NCBI RefSeq assembly: GCF_000017265.1
Contig: NC_011144.1
Coordinates: 3,512,001-3,576,000, forward strand
Direction: 5' to 3'
DNA length: 64,000 nucleotides
Source of the DNA: Phenylobacterium zucineum HLK1
GTDB lineage: Bacteria; Pseudomonadota; Alphaproteobacteria; Caulobacterales; Caulobacteraceae
Each line of letters opens with the position of its first letter. The stretch's first letter is position 1. Positions 26,195-35,737 of this stretch are shown piece by piece. The translations under genes were made by a program, and so were the position numbers. The notes beneath the pieces were generated by a model that searched no databases, had not been told where the DNA came from, and worked only from the letters and a program-made list of their open reading frames with translations.

Positions 26195-28341
26195 CTCTTG
26201 GGGGTCGGCGCCTTGGCTCCCTGGGTGGCCTCCGGGGCGGCGGGCTGGGCCAGGGCGACGGCGTTGCGCGCCTCCTGGATGACGTAGGCGCGCACGTCCT
26301 CGGCGTCCTTCGGCGACAGGTACTTGGCGAAGCTGGCCATGCCGCGCGAGGCGCTGGCGCCGTCGATCACCACGCCCTTCCAGTTGTCGGCCGTCATCAG
26401 CATCGGCGAGGCCTTCAGGTCGGGCAGCCAGGCGCCCGAGGCGTTGGGGCCGTGGCAGACCTGGCAGTGCTGGTGGAACACCGCAAAGCCGTTCTTCGTA
26501 TCGCCGCTCGAGGGCTGGATCATCGCCAGGTCGATCTCGGGCCGCGCGGGTTCGGGGAAGGCGGGCGCCTGAGCCTTGCCGCCCAGCTTGAACACCAGCA
26601 GCCGGCCCGGCAGGCGCGGCCGCTGGGGCATCGAGGCCGGAGCCGAGATCTGGCCGCCGCCGCCCACGCCGACCATGACCGCCACGTACTGCTCGCCGTC
26701 CAGCTCATAGGTCATCGGCGCGGCGATGATCCCGTTGCCGGTCTTGTAGGTCCACAGCTTCGTCCCCTTGGCCGCGTCATAGGCGCTGAACTGGCCCTCG
26801 GCCGCGCCCTGGAAGACGAGGCCGCCCGCCGTGGTCAGCACGCCCGCGTTCCAGAAGTAGGGGTGGTCGACGGTCCAGACCGCCTTCTGCTGCACCGGGT
26901 CCCAGGCCACGATCTGGCCCTTGATCATCGCCGTCAGCGCCTTCAGCGTCGCCGCGTCCGTCGGCAGGGCGTTGGTCAGGAAGTCCACACCCACGTTCCA
27001 CGCCCCCGGCTTGTACGAGAAGCCGGTGTCGTCGGTGTAGGCGAAGGGCGTCACGTTGGTCGGGATGTAGACGAGGCCCGTCTTCGGGTTGAACGCCATG
27101 GGCTGCCAGTTGTGCGCCCCCAGCGGCCCCGGGATCTGAAGGTTCGCCTCGCCCTGGTAGCGCGCCTGCGGCGTCTCGATGGGCCGGCCGGTCTTCGGAT
27201 CGACCCCCGTCGCCCAGGTGATGTTGGTGTAGTTCTTGGCCGAGATCAGCTGACCGGTCGCCCGGTCGATCACATAGAAGAAGCCGTTCTTCGGCGCCTG
27301 CATCAGCACCTTGCGCGGCTGCCCGCCGATCGAGAGGTCGGCCAGGATGATGTGCTGGGTGGCGGTGTAGTCCCAGCTTTCCCCGGGGGTGGTCTGGTAG
27401 TGCCAGACGTAGTCGCCGGTGTCGGGCTTCAGGGCCAGGATCGAGGAGAGGAAGAGGTTGTCGCCTTTGCCGCCCGACCGGATCTTGTGGTTCCACGGAT
27501 TGCCGTTGCCGATCCCGAAATAGACCAGGTCGAGCTGCGGGTCGTAGGCGATGGAATCCCAGGCCGTGCCGCCGCCGCCGGTCTTCTTCCACTCGCCCTC
27601 GCTCCAGGTGGCGTTCGCCTTCTCGGCCATCACCTTGTCCGACGCGGCCCCGTCGGGCTGACCGGTCGGATTGGGCACGGTGTAGAAGCGCCAGAGCTGC
27701 TTGCCGGTGGCCGCGTCGTAGGCGGTGATGTAGCCGCGCACGCCGTATTCGCCGCCGCCGTTGCCGATCAGGACCTTGTCCTTGATGACCCGCGGGGCGC
27801 CGGTGATGGTGTACGGCCTGGAGGTGTCGGTCGTCTGCACCGACCAGACCTGCCGCCCGGTCTTGGCGTCGAGCGCGATCAGCCGGCCGTCGAGCACGCC
27901 GACATAGACCCGGCCCTTCCACAGGGCGACGCCGCGGTTCACCACGTCGCAACAGGCGTGGAAGCCCTTCGAGCCCTCGACCTTGGGGTCGAACGACCAG
28001 AGCTGCTCGCCGGTCTTGGCGTCGAAGGCGTAGACCTTGGACCACGCGGTGGTGGTGTAGAGCACCCCGTCGGCCACCAGCGGCGTCGCCTCCTGGCCGC
28101 GGTCGGTGTCGAACTCCGCGAACCAGGCCAGGCCGAGCTGGCCCACATTGCCCGTGTTGACCTCGTCCAGCGGCGAGAAGCGCTGCTCGGAATAGCCCTT
28201 GCCGTAGGAGAGCCACTCCGCGTTCGCATCGGCCGCCGCGATCCGCGCGCCGTCCACCTGGCCCGCGCCGCCGTCGCCCTTCTGGCAGGCCGCCGCCGTC
28301 AGCGCCGCAGCCATGACCAGGCCCAGAGTGATGATCCGCAT
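26191..28341 (-). CDS. PQQ-dependent alcohol dehydrogenase with heme c (quinohemoprotein)
   Basis: Periplasmic type-II quinohemoprotein alcohol dehydrogenase, 716 residues. A lipoprotein signal peptide ends with lipobox TAAAC (Cys19). The eight-bladed propeller has tryptophan-docking motifs ([33 protein letters not shown]) and the vicinal disulfide pair Cys130-Cys131 that contacts PQQ. A C-terminal cytochrome c domain contains CQVCH (626-630). The lipoprotein anchor is unusual for soluble type-II enzymes and suggests membrane attachment. No PQQ biosynthesis genes are in the window. Confidence 0.92.
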   Translation of the reverse strand: MRIITLGLVMAAALTAAACQKGDGGAGQVDGARIAAADANAEWLSYGKGYSEQRFSPLDEVNTGNVGQLGLAWFAEFDTDRGQEATPLVADGVLYTTTAWSKVYAFDAKTGEQLWSFDPKVEGSKGFHACCDVVNRGVALWKGRVYVGVLDGRLIALDAKTGRQVWSVQTTDTSRPYTITGAPRVIKDKVLIGNGGGEYGVRGYITAYDAATGKQLWRFYTVPNPTGQPDGAASDKVMAEKANATWSEGEWKKTGGGGTAWDSIAYDPQLDLVYFGIGNGNPWNHKIRSGGKGDNLFLSSILALKPDTGDYVWHYQTTPGESWDYTATQHIILADLSIGGQPRKVLMQAPKNGFFYVIDRATGQLISAKNYTNITWATGVDPKTGRPIETPQARYQGEANLQIPGPLGAHNWQPMAFNPKTGLVYIPTNVTPFAYTDDTGFSYKPGAWNVGVDFLTNALPTDAATLKALTAMIKGQIVAWDPVQQKAVWTVDHPYFWNAGVLTTAGGLVFQGAAEGQFSAYDAAKGTKLWTYKTGNGIIAAPMTYELDGEQYVAVMVGVGGGGQISAPASMPQRPRLPGRLLVFKLGGKAQAPAFPEPARPEIDLAMIQPSSGDTKNGFAVFHQHCQVCHGPNASGAWLPDLKASPMLMTADNWKGVVIDGASASRGMASFAKYLSPKDAEDVRAYVIQEARNAVALAQPAAPEATQGAKAPTPKS

Positions 28342-28445
28342 CTCGCCCTCCCACTTGGCCGTTGGGTCTTCGAAGCCCGGCCTTGGGCGGCACTATGCCC
28401 GCGCGGCCGCGCCCCGCAAGCGTTCCCCGGCGGAAGGAGACGGCC

Positions 28446-29885
28446 TCAGACCACCGCCCGCGCGGGGGCGGTCGCCGCATGCGCGCTGGGCCGGAGGCGG
28501 GCGTAGGCCATGGCCAGGCGCTCGATCGCCGCCTCCATCTGATCGGGCGGCAGGGTGAAGGGCAGGCGCACGAACCGCTCGAAGGCGCCGTCGACGCCGA
28601 ACCTCGGCCCCGCGGCGATCCGCACCCCGAAGCGCTCGCAGGTGGCGGCCAGGGCGGTGGAGACCGGCGCCGGCAGCTCGGCCCACACCGACAGCCCGCC
28701 CGGCGGGGCCTGCAGCCGCCAGTCCGGCAGGCGCTCGGCCGCCAGCCGAAGCAGCCGCTCGCGCCGCTCGCGCAGCAACTCGCGCCGGGCGGCGAGCGCC
28801 GCCTCGTCGTCGGCCAGCAGGGCGGCGGCGGCGAGTTGCTCAAGCACCGGCGTGCCCAGGTCGATGGAGGCGCGCATGGTCGCCAGGGCGGCGATGGTCT
28901 CGGGCTCGGCCCGGATCCAGCCGATCCGCAGGCCGCCCCAGAAGCTCTTGCCGGTCGAGCCCAACCGCACCACCGAGCCGGGCGGCTCCTCGAAGCCGTA
29001 GGCGGCGCGCGGGCCGTCCAGCGCCAGATCGAGCATGGTCTCGTCGAACACCACGATGGTGCGCGTGCGCGCGCCGGCCGCGGCGATCGCCTCGCGGGCG
29101 GCGAAGTCCATCCAGCGGCCGGTGGGATTGTGGAAGTCCGGCACAAGGTGGGCGAGCCGCGGCCCGCTCTGCTGGAAGGCGGCGACGACGCCGTCCACGT
29201 CCCAGCCGTCGGACGGCAGGCTGACCGGCACCGGTCGCCCCGAGGCCCGCAGGATCGCGTCGATGGCGTTGGGATAGGTGGGATGGTCGATCACCACCCG
29301 GTCGCCCGGCCCCGCCAGTAGACGCAGCATCAGGGCCCAGGCGTGCTGGGCGCCATGGGTGACGAGGATCTGGCCCGGCGTGGTGGGCAGGCCCCGGCGG
29401 GTGTAGCGCGCCGCCACGGCCTCGCGCAGGACCGGCAGGCCGACGGGTTCGTAGCCGTGGTGCGGCAGGTGCGCCGGCAGGGCCTCGATGGCCTTGGCGT
29501 AGGCCTGGTGCACGAACTCGCCGGCCGGCATGGCCGCCGCGATCAGATCGATCACCCCGGGCTCGCTGGGCGGCATGAGCGGGGTGGAGGCCCGCTGGCC
29601 CGGCCCGGCCGGCAGGCGGGTCCGCGCGCCCGCGCCCTGGCGGCTCTGAAGGAAGCCCTGCTCGCGCAGGCGGGCGAAGGCGCCGGTCACCGTCGTGCGG
29701 CTGACCTCCAGGGCGGCGGCCAGCTCGCGCTCGCCGGGCAGCACCACGTCCAGCGGCAGGCGCCCGTCCAGGATCAGCAGCCGCAGGCCGTCGGCGAGCT
29801 GGCGGTAGGCCGGTCCGGCCTCTTCGCCGCGCCAGGCGCCCAGCAGGCGTGTGAGCGAGGCGGCGCGGATGCGACGAGGTCCCAT
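28446..29885 (-). CDS. MocR-family regulator with aminotransferase domain (YczR-like)
   Basis: A 479-residue regulator: GntR-type winged HTH (about 15-85), then a fold-type-I aminotransferase domain with the PLP lysine in STGKSFWGGLR and the HNPTG motif. MocR proteins use PLP as a sensing cofactor. It is divergent from a YczE-family membrane protein gene, 60 bases away, exactly as the YczR-YczE pair described in other bacteria, so it most likely controls that gene. A symmetric ACTGG/CCAGT element lies between them. Confidence 0.9.
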   Translation of the reverse strand: MGPRRIRAASLTRLLGAWRGEEAGPAYRQLADGLRLLILDGRLPLDVVLPGERELAAALEVSRTTVTGAFARLREQGFLQSRQGAGARTRLPAGPGQRASTPLMPPSEPGVIDLIAAAMPAGEFVHQAYAKAIEALPAHLPHHGYEPVGLPVLREAVAARYTRRGLPTTPGQILVTHGAQHAWALMLRLLAGPGDRVVIDHPTYPNAIDAILRASGRPVPVSLPSDGWDVDGVVAAFQQSGPRLAHLVPDFHNPTGRWMDFAAREAIAAAGARTRTIVVFDETMLDLALDGPRAAYGFEEPPGSVVRLGSTGKSFWGGLRIGWIRAEPETIAALATMRASIDLGTPVLEQLAAAALLADDEAALAARRELLRERRERLLRLAAERLPDWRLQAPPGGLSVWAELPAPVSTALAATCERFGVRIAAGPRFGVDGAFERFVRLPFTLPPDQMEAAIERLAMAYARLRPSAHAATAPARAVV

Positions 29886-29902
29886 AAGGCCACGCTACGG
29901 CG

Positions 29903-29927
29903 ACTGGACCTGTTTTTCAAGGCCAGT
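29903..29927. promoter_or_regulatory. Candidate YczR operator
   Basis: ACTGGACC (29903-29910) and GGCCAGT (29921-29927) form an inverted repeat around a T-rich 10-base centre in the 60-base region between the MocR and yczE genes. Position and symmetry suggest the regulator's binding site. Confidence 0.5.
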
Positions 29928-29945
29928 TGAAGCCACCTTGCCGGC

Positions 29946-30560
29946 ATGATGATCCGCCGCCTCGTCCAGCTTCTCGTCGGCCTCTGGCTCTACGGCTTCT
30001 CCATGGCCCTGATGATCCGAGCGGGGCTCGGGCTCGACCCGTGGGACGTGTTCCACCAGGGCCTGGCCGGGCGCACGCCGCTGTCGTTCGGCCTGATCGT
30101 CTGCGTGGTCGGCGCGGCCGTGCTGCTGCTGTGGATTCCGCTGCGCCAGAGGCCGGGGATCGGGACGGTGGCCAACGTCGTCGTTATCGGCCTGGCGGCG
30201 GATGCGAGCCTCGCCGTCCTGCCCGACTTCCAGGGCCTGCCGCTGCAGTCGGCCATGCTGGTCGCCAGCATCCTCCTGAACGGCCTCGCGGGCGGTCTCT
30301 ACATCGGCGCGGGGCTAGGGCCCGGCCCGCGCGACGGGCTGATGACCGGCCTGCACCGGCGCACCGGCTGGCCGATCCGGCGGGTGCGCACCGCGATCGA
30401 GCTGGCGGTCCTGGCCGCGGGCTGGCTGCTGGGCGGGACCGTCGGCGTCGGCACCGTCCTCTACGCCCTGGCCATCGGCCCTCTGGTGCAGGCCTTCCTG
30501 GGCGTCTGCACGATCCGCGAGGCGCCCGCGAGGCCCGCCGCCGCCGTGCCGGCCGAGTAG
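29946..30560 (+). CDS. YczE-family integral membrane protein
   Basis: A 204-residue membrane protein with five hydrophobic segments (about 8-24, 45-66, 74-92, 100-120 and 148-185) and family motifs LGLDPWDVFHQG (about 29-40) and GLGPGPRDGLM (about 122-132). Its molecular function is not established; relatives are exporters or permease-like proteins. It is divergent from the MocR gene that probably regulates it. Confidence 0.88.
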   Translation: MMIRRLVQLLVGLWLYGFSMALMIRAGLGLDPWDVFHQGLAGRTPLSFGLIVCVVGAAVLLLWIPLRQRPGIGTVANVVVIGLAADASLAVLPDFQGLPLQSAMLVASILLNGLAGGLYIGAGLGPGPRDGLMTGLHRRTGWPIRRVRTAIELAVLAAGWLLGGTVGVGTVLYALAIGPLVQAFLGVCTIREAPARPAAAVPAE

Positions 30561-30684
30561 CCGCGGCCGTTAACCTACGACTCAGCTCTCCGAAACCCCG
30601 CCTTTACCCGTCCCCTGTATCAAACGGGGACAACAAGAAGGCCTGATCCAACGAGACGGGCGCTCAATCGGTGGGTGTTTTCAA

Positions 30685-32172
30685 ATGGCCAAAACGGTCC
30701 TGGTCGTCGACGACGACCCGACGCAACGCAGGCTGATCCAGGCGGTCCTGGAGCGCGAGGGCTTCGCCGTGGCCCACGCGGAATCGGGCGACCAGGCGAT
30801 CTCGCGCCTGGCGTCCGGCGCCGCCGCCGACGTGGTGCTGCTCGACCTCGTCATGCCCGGCATCTCGGGCCAGGACACCCTGGTCGAGATGCGAGCCCGC
30901 GGCTTCTCCCAGCCGGTGATCGTGGTCACCGCGACCGGCGGGATCGACACCGTCGTGCAGGCGATGCAGGCCGGCGCCGTCGACTTCTTCGTCAAGCCCG
31001 CCGCGCCCGAGCGGATCATCGTCTCCATCCGCAACGCGCTCTCGATGGGCGCGCTGAAGGGCGAGGTCGACCGCCTGAAGAAGCACGCCAGCGGGCGGAC
31101 CACCTTCGACGACCTGATCGGCGCCTCGCCGGCCATGGTCATGGTCAAGCGCCTGGGCGAACGGGCGGCCCGATCGTCCATCCCCATCCTGATCACCGGC
31201 GAAAGCGGGGTCGGCAAGGAGGTCATCGCGCGCGCCGTCCACGGCTCGTCCGACCGCGCCGGCAAGCCGTTCGTGGCTGTGAACTGCGGGGCGATCCCCG
31301 AGAACCTCGTGGAATCCATCCTGTTCGGCCACGAGAAGGGCAGCTTCACCGGCGCGACCGACAAGCACCTGGGCAAGTTCCAGGAGGCCAACGGCGGCAC
31401 CCTGTTCCTGGACGAGGTGGGCGAGCTGCCCCTCGACATGCAGGTCAAGCTGCTGCGCGCCCTGCAGGAGAGCGAGATCGACCCGATCGGCTCCAAGCGC
31501 TCGGTGAAGGTGGACGTGCGCATCGTCTCCGCGACGAACCGCGACCTCTCGCAGGCGGTGGCCGAAGGCCGCTTCCGCGAGGACCTGTACTACCGGCTGA
31601 ACGTCTTCCCGATCGAGGCGCCCTCGCTGCGCGAGCGGAAGGAGGACATCCCTGCCCTGGTCGACGCCTTCATCCGCCGCTTCAACGTCGAGGAAGGCAA
31701 GGCCGTGGTGGGCGCCGCCCCGGAGACCCTGGCCTGCCTGACCGGCTTCGACTGGCCCGGCAACGTCCGCCAGCTCGAGAACGCGGTCTACCGGGCCATC
31801 GTGCTCGCCGACGCCCCCTACCTGCAGCCGCACGACTTCCCGGCCATCTCGGGCATCGCCGCCCCGCCGCCGGAAGCCCTGGCGCCGAAGGCGGTCACCG
31901 CGTCCGCGCCGGGTCCCGTGCCGTCGGCCGGAGAGCTGGCCGCGGAGCTGCCGCAGCCCCAGGCGCCGGTGCCGATCCTGGACGCCCGCGGCCACATCCG
32001 GCCGCTGGACGAGATCGAGCGCGACCTGATCCAGCACGCCATCGAGGTCTACTCCGGCCACATGAGCGAGGTGGCCCGCCGCCTCGGCATCGGCCGCTCG
32101 ACGCTCTACCGCAAGGTCCGCGAGAATGGGCTGGAAGGGCTGATCAAAGGCGGGGCGGAAGCCGTCGCCTAG
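30685..32172 (+). CDS. tacA: Sigma-54-dependent response regulator TacA
   Basis: NtrC-class activator, 495 residues. Receiver domain 1-120 has acidic pocket D9-D11 and phospho-acceptor Asp54, the position I recall for Caulobacter TacA. The AAA+ domain (about 140-370) has Walker A GESGVGKE and the sigma-54 contact loop written GSFTGA rather than the common GAFTGA. A Fis-type HTH ([20 protein letters not shown]) closes the protein. In Caulobacter TacA is phosphorylated through ShkA-ShpA and drives stalk genes. Orthology is inferred from the whole sequence, not from neighbours. Confidence 0.87.
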   Translation: MAKTVLVVDDDPTQRRLIQAVLEREGFAVAHAESGDQAISRLASGAAADVVLLDLVMPGISGQDTLVEMRARGFSQPVIVVTATGGIDTVVQAMQAGAVDFFVKPAAPERIIVSIRNALSMGALKGEVDRLKKHASGRTTFDDLIGASPAMVMVKRLGERAARSSIPILITGESGVGKEVIARAVHGSSDRAGKPFVAVNCGAIPENLVESILFGHEKGSFTGATDKHLGKFQEANGGTLFLDEVGELPLDMQVKLLRALQESEIDPIGSKRSVKVDVRIVSATNRDLSQAVAEGRFREDLYYRLNVFPIEAPSLRERKEDIPALVDAFIRRFNVEEGKAVVGAAPETLACLTGFDWPGNVRQLENAVYRAIVLADAPYLQPHDFPAISGIAAPPPEALAPKAVTASAPGPVPSAGELAAELPQPQAPVPILDARGHIRPLDEIERDLIQHAIEVYSGHMSEVARRLGIGRSTLYRKVRENGLEGLIKGGAEAVA

Positions 32173-32255
32173 AGAGACAATAACCGGACGACAAGAGACC
32201 AGCGTGGTGGTGGTCCGACTGGCGGGGCGCGGCGCGCTTCCCGCCCGCCTCTCCC

Positions 32256-32591
32256 TCAGCCCTTCTTCGGGGGAGAGGCGTCCTTCTTCCGGAAGGGCTT
32301 ACGCTGGATGGTCTTCTTCTCACCCTTAGCCTTGGCGGCGATCTCCTTGAGCTTGACCGCCTGCATGGCCGAGAGCGCCTGGCCCGGCGCGCCCTTCTCG
32401 GGATCGCCGAAGGCGCGGCCGTAGGTCTTCACGCGTTCGGTGACGCTGCCGAGGAATTCGCCCTCCCATTCGGAGAGCGTGACGCCCGCCTTCTCGGCGG
32501 TCCGGCGGGCGCGTTTCAGGGCGTTGAGGGCGGCGCGCTTGGCGGCCGCCTTCTGGGCCTCGTAGGGCGAGAGGGGCGTCTTGCGCTTCAA
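32256..32591 (-). CDS. Lysine-rich conserved-looking protein coupled to gapR
   Basis: A 111-residue, strongly basic protein (Lys/Arg/Ala-rich at both ends, ending KKDASPPKKG) with no domain I recognise. Its TTG start overlaps the gapR stop (TTGA at 32588-32591), so translation is probably coupled to gapR. The composition and position suggest a nucleic-acid or nucleoid-associated role, but this is speculation. Confidence 0.65.
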   Translation of the reverse strand: MKRKTPLSPYEAQKAAAKRAALNALKRARRTAEKAGVTLSEWEGEFLGSVTERVKTYGRAFGDPEKGAPGQALSAMQAVKLKEIAAKAKGEKKTIQRKPFRKKDASPPKKG

Positions 32592-32857
32592 ATCTCTCCG
32601 ATCGCCGAGAGATAGAGGTCGAGGATCGCCTCTTCCTCCTGCCGCTTGGCGCGGTCCTGCTTCCGGATGCGGATCACCTTGTTGATGATCTTCACGTCGA
32701 AGCCGTTGCCCTTGGCCTCGGCCTTCACTTCCTTGATCTGCTCGGAGATCTCGGCCTTTTCCTGCTCGAGCCGCTCGATGCGCTCGATGATGCTCTTGAG
32801 CTGCCCCTGGGCGGTGGCGTTCAGCACGTCGGAGTGGGCGGAAGCGTCGTCGGCCAT
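32588..32857 (-). CDS. gapR: Nucleoid-associated protein GapR (DUF2312)
   Basis: Homologue of Caulobacter GapR, which clamps overtwisted DNA and assists replication and topoisomerases. The 89-residue form starting at ATG 32857 matches the known length; an in-frame ATG 12 bases upstream is possible. The coiled-coil N-terminal half (LKSIIERIERLEQEK), the EAKGNGFDVKIINKVIRIRK core and the LDLYLSAIGEI end are highly characteristic. It is divergent from folE and followed by an overlapping basic-protein gene. Confidence 0.93.
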   Translation of the reverse strand: MADDASAHSDVLNATAQGQLKSIIERIERLEQEKAEISEQIKEVKAEAKGNGFDVKIINKVIRIRKQDRAKRQEEEAILDLYLSAIGEI

Positions 32858-32991
32858 GGTCAAGCTCATATCGAGTTCGAGGGTGATCGGGAAGCGGCGG
32901 TCATAGCGGTCCGGATCGGGACTGTCATCGGACCATGAACCTCGACTAGAACCAGGCCGTTGAGACGCATCGACGCGGAGGGTCCTTGAGC

Positions 32992-33579
32992 ATGTCCGAC
33001 GAGAAGCGACGCCCCAGCGAGGCCGAGGCCCTCGCCGCCGTGCGGACCCTCATCGAGTGGGCCGGGGACGATCCGGACCGCGAGGGCCTGCTCGACACCC
33101 CCCGCCGGGTGGTGAAGTCGTACAAGGAGCTGTTCGCCGGCTACGAGACCGATCCGCGCGAGTACCTCCAGCGCACCTTCGACGAGGTCGGCGGCTACGA
33201 CGAGCTGGTGATCCTCAAGGACATCCGGGTGGTCAGCTTCTGCGAGCACCACATGCTGCCGTTCCTCGGCAAGGCGCACGTCGGCTACCTGCCGCGCAAC
33301 CGGGTGGTCGGCATCTCGAAGCTGGCGCGGGTGGTCCACGGCTTCGCCCGGCGGTTGCAGATCCAGGAGAAGCTGACCGCCGAGATCGCCGAGGCCATCC
33401 AGGACATCCTGCAGCCGAAGGGCGTGGGCGTGGTGATCGTATCCGAGCACAGCTGCATGACCATGCGGGGCGTGAACACGCCGGGCTCGCGCCTGACCAC
33501 CAGCCACCTGCTGGGCGAGGTTCGGGACGATCCGCGCACCCGGACCGAGTTCTTCGAGCTGGTCCGGAACGGCGCCTAG
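32992..33579 (+). CDS. folE: GTP cyclohydrolase I
   Basis: First enzyme of tetrahydrofolate synthesis, converting GTP to 7,8-dihydroneopterin triphosphate. The product has 195 residues. Zinc ligands are in FCEHHMLPF (Cys and His) and SEHSCMTMRG (Cys), and the GTP-binding VGYLPRNRVVGISKL segment is present. ATG 32992 is preferred over the TTG at 32986 because GGAGGG lies nine bases upstream. It is convergent with a HAD gene, with ends overlapping by four bases. Confidence 0.97.
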   Translation: MSDEKRRPSEAEALAAVRTLIEWAGDDPDREGLLDTPRRVVKSYKELFAGYETDPREYLQRTFDEVGGYDELVILKDIRVVSFCEHHMLPFLGKAHVGYLPRNRVVGISKLARVVHGFARRLQIQEKLTAEIAEAIQDILQPKGVGVVIVSEHSCMTMRGVNTPGSRLTTSHLLGEVRDDPRTRTEFFELVRNGA

Positions 33580-34178
33580 AGCAGGCCGCGCGCCTCGAGC
33601 GCCGGCCGCAGGCCCGCCGGATCGGTGAAGTGGTGGACGTCGAAGCCCAGCGCCTCGGCCGCGGCGACGTTCCGGGCGCTGTCGTCCACGAACAGGATCT
33701 CGCCGGGCTCGAGGCCGAAGCGCTCGCACACGATGCGGAAGATGGCGGGATCGGGCTTCATCACGCCCTCGAGCCCCGAGGCGACCACGCCGCGCAGCCG
33801 GCCGAAGGCGGGACTGAGGGCCATCGTTCCCTCCAGGGTCTCGTGTGAGACGTTCGACAGGCCGTACTGGGGGACGCCCCGGGCGTGCAGGTCCTCGATG
33901 GCGGCTTCCGTCTCGGGAATCGCCCCCGAGAACATCTCCCACCAGCGGCTCTCCCAGGCGCAGATCGCCTCGGCGTGCGCGGGGAAGCGCTCGAGCAGCG
34001 GCGCACGGTTCTGCGCGAAGGTCACGCCGGCGTCATGGGCCACGTGCCAGTCCATGGTGCAGACATGGCTAAGGAACCGGTCGAGCTCGGCCGGTTCCTC
34101 GAAGATCTTGGAGTAGAGCGTGCGCGGATCCCAGCGCACGATGACGTTGCCGAAGTCCCAGAGGAGAGCCTTCGGCAT
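33576..34178 (-). CDS. HAD-family hydrolase (YihX-like)
   Basis: A 200-residue haloacid-dehalogenase phosphatase. Motif I is WDFGNVIVRWD (nucleophile Asp8), motif II is around GLSNVS, motif III Lys is in VMKPDPAIF, and motif IV is FVDDSARN. The helical cap insert after motif I is of the C1 type. The best match I know is the alpha-D-glucose-1-phosphatase/YihX group, but substrate cannot be read from sequence. It lies 11 bases downstream of the rpmJ stop and could be co-transcribed with it. Confidence 0.85.
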   Translation of the reverse strand: MPKALLWDFGNVIVRWDPRTLYSKIFEEPAELDRFLSHVCTMDWHVAHDAGVTFAQNRAPLLERFPAHAEAICAWESRWWEMFSGAIPETEAAIEDLHARGVPQYGLSNVSHETLEGTMALSPAFGRLRGVVASGLEGVMKPDPAIFRIVCERFGLEPGEILFVDDSARNVAAAEALGFDVHHFTDPAGLRPALEARGLL

Positions 34179-34189
34179 CGACGGGGCGC

Positions 34190-34315
34190 TTAGCCCTGCT
34201 TGGCCTTGAAGCGCGGGTCGGTCTTGTTGATGACGTAGACCCGGCCCTTGCGGCGCACGAGCTTGCAGTCGCGGTGACGCGTCTTGAGCGACTTGAGCGA
34301 GCTTCTGACCTTCAT
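34190..34315 (-). CDS. rpmJ: 50S ribosomal protein L36
   Basis: A 41-residue ribosomal protein beginning [16 protein letters not shown] and ending [21 protein letters not shown]. This is the zinc-free form usual in alphaproteobacteria: only one cysteine is present, so the CxxC zinc ribbon is missing. It is on the minus strand, upstream of the HAD gene by 11 bases. Confidence 0.95.
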   Translation of the reverse strand: MKVRSSLKSLKTRHRDCKLVRRKGRVYVINKTDPRFKAKQG

Positions 34316-34444
34316 GACCGTTACTTCAGAGGGCCTAGGGGCGGCCGGTTTCAACAAGAGGGCGCGCATATACGGGGGCAGGCGCCTTTCGTCAACCTGA
34401 CGGCGTTGTGATTGGGGCGGCCGCCGACGCGGACTAGATATCGA

Positions 34445-35737
34445 ATGATGCGCCGCCGTTACCTGCTCGCCCTCTACGTCCTGGCCGGATGCGCCACCCC
34501 GCCCAGGCCCGCCCCGCCCGTCACCCCGCCGCCGCCGCAGGCCGCCGCGCCCGCCCCAGCGCCGGCGCCGCCGGTCTCGGTGAAGCCGCCGACCGCGTCG
34601 GGGGACATGATCTTCGACGCCTGGGCCGCCGAGTTCCAGGGCCGCGCCCTGGCCGCCGACGTCCGCCCCGACGTGCTGGAGCGCGAGATGGCGGGCCTGA
34701 CGCCCGATCCGCGCGTCGCCGGACTCGACAGCCGCCAGCCCGAATTCTCCAAGCCCGTCAGCGCCTACCTGAAGGGCGTCGTGACGGCCGACCGCGCCGC
34801 CATCGGCCAGCGCCGCCGCGCCGACGTGACCGAGTTCGCCGCCATCGAGGACCGCTACGGCGTCCCGCGCGAGATCCTGCTGGGCGTCTGGGCGCTGGAG
34901 AGCGGCTTCGGGGCCATCCAGGGCGACATGGACGTGATCCGCTCGGTCGCCACCCTGGCCGCCCAGGGCCGACGCCGGGCCTGGGCCGAGGGCGAACTGA
35001 TCGCCGCGCTAAAGATCATCCAGTCGGGCGAGCACCCGCGCGCGCGCCTGAAGGGTTCGTGGGCCGGGGCCATGGGCCAGACCCAGTTCATCCCCACCAC
35101 CTTCCTCTCCACCGCCGTGGACTTCGACGGCGACGGCCGGCGCGACATCTGGGGCTCGCGCGGCGACGCCCTCGCTTCGGCCGCCAACCTGCTGTCGAAG
35201 GCCGGATGGGTCCGCGGCCAGAGCTGGGCCCGCGAGGTGACCGTGCCCGCGGACTTCGACTTCAGCCTCACCGAAGGGCCGCGCCTGACGCCGGCCGAGT
35301 GGGCCGCCCGGGGCGTGACCCGCGCCGACGGCCAGCCATGGACCGACGCCGACCTGCAGGCGCAGGCCCAGCTCGTCGCGCCCGCCGGCGCCAGGGGGCC
35401 GCTGTTCCTGCTGTTCCCGAACCACTTCGCCATCCGCCGGTACAACAACAGTCTGGCCTATGCCCTGGGCGTGGGCATGCTGGCGGACAGCTTCCTGGGC
35501 ATGAACGGGACCGTGCGTCCCTGGCCGGACGAGCAGCCCCTGTCGCTGGTGGACCGCATGACCGCCCAGCGCGCCCTGGCGGCCCTGGGCTTCGATCCGG
35601 GCGCGCCGGACGGGGTCGTGGGCATGAACACCCGCACCGCCCTGCGCAACTGGCAGAAGGCGCGCGGCGTCGTCGCCGACGGCTATCTCTCGCCCGAGAT
35701 GGTCCGGCGCCTGAAGGCCGAGGCGGGCGTCAGTTAG
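34445..35737 (+). CDS. Lytic murein transglycosylase (MltB-type) lipoprotein with peptidoglycan-binding domain
   Basis: Periplasmic or outer-membrane lipoprotein that cleaves glycan strands to 1,6-anhydro products. Starting at ATG 34445 gives 430 residues with a short signal and lipobox LAGC. A Pro/Ala-rich linker follows. The SLT-2/MltB domain covers about 55-350, with catalytic Glu in WALESGFG and the [14 protein letters not shown] motif, and a C-terminal PG_binding_1 domain ends the protein ([20 protein letters not shown]). Three other cell-wall enzymes lie elsewhere in the window, but none is adjacent. Confidence 0.93.
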   Translation: MMRRRYLLALYVLAGCATPPRPAPPVTPPPPQAAAPAPAPAPPVSVKPPTASGDMIFDAWAAEFQGRALAADVRPDVLEREMAGLTPDPRVAGLDSRQPEFSKPVSAYLKGVVTADRAAIGQRRRADVTEFAAIEDRYGVPREILLGVWALESGFGAIQGDMDVIRSVATLAAQGRRRAWAEGELIAALKIIQSGEHPRARLKGSWAGAMGQTQFIPTTFLSTAVDFDGDGRRDIWGSRGDALASAANLLSKAGWVRGQSWAREVTVPADFDFSLTEGPRLTPAEWAARGVTRADGQPWTDADLQAQAQLVAPAGARGPLFLLFPNHFAIRRYNNSLAYALGVGMLADSFLGMNGTVRPWPDEQPLSLVDRMTAQRALAALGFDPGAPDGVVGMNTRTALRNWQKARGVVADGYLSPEMVRRLKAEAGVS

